Shown here piece by piece: positions 6,366 through 7,242 of a DNA stretch of 7,242 nucleotides. The first letter of the stretch is position 1, and the number at the start of each line of letters is the position of its first letter. The DNA comes from Chloroflexota bacterium (GTDB lineage: Bacteria > Chloroflexota > Limnocylindria > Limnocylindrales > CSP1-4). The DNA lies in NCBI GenBank assembly GCA_004298915.1, contig SCTE01000451.1, forward strand, positions 1 to 7,242, in the 5' to 3' direction. The notes beneath the pieces are model-generated. The model made no database searches, was not told the DNA's origin, and saw only the letters and a list, made by a program, of their open reading frames with translations. Position numbers and translations under genes: made by a program.

Positions 6366-7242
6366 GTGCGATCCCGGATCGCTGTGATCATTGCCGCGAC
6401 CGCGCTCGCGTTTGCCGCCTGCAACGGCGGCGCGGCGGGCGGCAGCAAGGGAACGGTCAACATTGCCATCAACCCGTGGGTCGGGTATGAGGCCGATGCC
6501 GCCGTCGTGTCCTACATCCTCGAATCGAAGATGGGCTACACCGTCGTGAAGAAGGACCTGAAGGAAGAGGTCTCCTGGCAGGGCTTCGAAACGGGAGAAG
6601 TCGACGTTGTCCTCGAGAACTGGGGCCACGACGACCTGAAGAAGACCTACATCGAGGACAAGAAGGTCGCCGTCGAAGTCGGACCGACTGGCAATCAAGG
6701 TGTCATCGGCTGGTACGTTCCACCGTGGATGGTCGCGAAGTACCCCGACATCACCGACTGGAAGAACCTCAACAAGTACGCCGACCTGTTCAAGACATCG
6801 GAGTCCGGGGACAAGGGTCAGCTTCTTGACGGCGATCCGTCCTACGTCACCAATGACGAGGCCCTGGTCACCAACCTGAAGTTGAACTTCAAGGTCGTCT
6901 ACGCCGGCAGCGAGGATGCCCTCATCGAGGCGTTCCGACAGGGCGAGGCCCAGAAGACCGCGGTCCTCGGCTACTTCTACGAGCCGCAGTGGTTCCTGGC
7001 CGAAGTTCCGCTCGTCCAGATCAAGCTGCCGCCATACACGCCCGGATGCGACGCGGACCCCAAGACGGTCGCGTGTGACTACCCGCCCTACGTCCTCGAC
7101 AAGATCGCGTCAACCAAGTTCGCGGACAAGGGCGGCGACGCGTACAAGCTGATCCAGAACTTCAAGTGGACCAACGACGATCAAAACCTGGTCGCCAAGT
7201 ACATCACCCAGGACAAGATGTCCGCAGCAGCCGCCGCCGAGA
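6366..7242 (+). CDS. Quaternary-amine ABC importer substrate-binding lipoprotein (OpuAC/ProX-like), 3' end outside window
   Basis: Seen: 292 complete codons are open to the right edge. The N-terminus (RSRIAVIIAATALAFAAC) is a short lipoprotein signal with Cys19 as the lipidation site; the lipobox has Phe at -3, tolerated but not the commonest. Next comes a Gly-rich linker, then VNIAINPWVGYE and GEVDVVLENWG, the two regions typical of OpuAC-type proteins. Trp residues W38, W86, W116, W121 and W209 are candidates for the aromatic cage that holds a trimethylammonium group. C228 and C237 are close enough for a disulfide. Family knowledge: an extracytoplasmic receptor delivers glycine betaine, choline, carnitine or similar to the permease; a lipid anchor suits a monoderm or a periplasmic membrane-tethered form. 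It is 42 nt downstream of the permease, so all three importer parts are in one operon. The ligand is not decided by the sequence; only a short C-terminal part is likely missing. Confidence 0.93.
   Translation, partial: MRSRIAVIIAATALAFAACNGGAAGGSKGTVNIAINPWVGYEADAAVVSYILESKMGYTVVKKDLKEEVSWQGFETGEVDVVLENWGHDDLKKTYIEDKKVAVEVGPTGNQGVIGWYVPPWMVAKYPDITDWKNLNKYADLFKTSESGDKGQLLDGDPSYVTNDEALVTNLKLNFKVVYAGSEDALIEAFRQGEAQKTAVLGYFYEPQWFLAEVPLVQIKLPPYTPGCDADPKTVACDYPPYVLDKIASTKFADKGGDAYKLIQNFKWTNDDQNLVAKYITQDKMSAAAAAE

Overview
The window is about two-thirds G+C, with strongly G/C-ending codons, a TTG start and two GTG starts. This suggests a high-GC bacterium of the actinobacterial or Chloroflexota type, but no marker gene here fixes the phylum. 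I found no RNA genes, CRISPR, insertion sequences or phage genes. The region is compact and has two divergent gene sets around one 233-bp regulatory gap.

Left arm (minus strand, 3082 to beyond 1): an NAD(P)-type aldehyde dehydrogenase (3082-1616) is followed after 93 bp by an FAD-dependent amine oxidoreductase of the dimethylglycine/sarcosine dehydrogenase type. The oxidoreductase is cut by the left edge (1522-1) just as its GcvT-like folate-binding domain begins.

Right arm (plus strand, 3316 to beyond 7242): a ProU/OpuA-type quaternary-amine ABC importer. It comprises a ProV-like ATPase with a shortened C-terminal CBS region (3316-4377), a permease carrying two complete ProW-like units in one polypeptide (4377-6323, start overlapping the ATPase stop by 1 base), and an OpuAC-type lipoprotein binding protein (6366-7242, cut by the right edge).

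Divergent gap (3083-3315): it holds three inverted repeats and a cluster of four CCACGGG-type half-sites, the best place to look for an operator controlling both arms.

Taken together, I infer a self-contained uptake-and-catabolism locus for a methylated quaternary or tertiary amine such as glycine betaine, choline, carnitine or dimethylglycine. The importer would bring the compound in. The FAD/GcvT enzyme would take off methyl groups, passing one-carbon units to tetrahydrofolate, and the aldehyde dehydrogenase would oxidise an aldehyde intermediate. The substrate itself cannot be read from the sequence. The most unusual items are the tandem-duplicated permease, the structured divergent promoter region, and an aldehyde dehydrogenase with Asn at the usual cofactor-binding Lys position.
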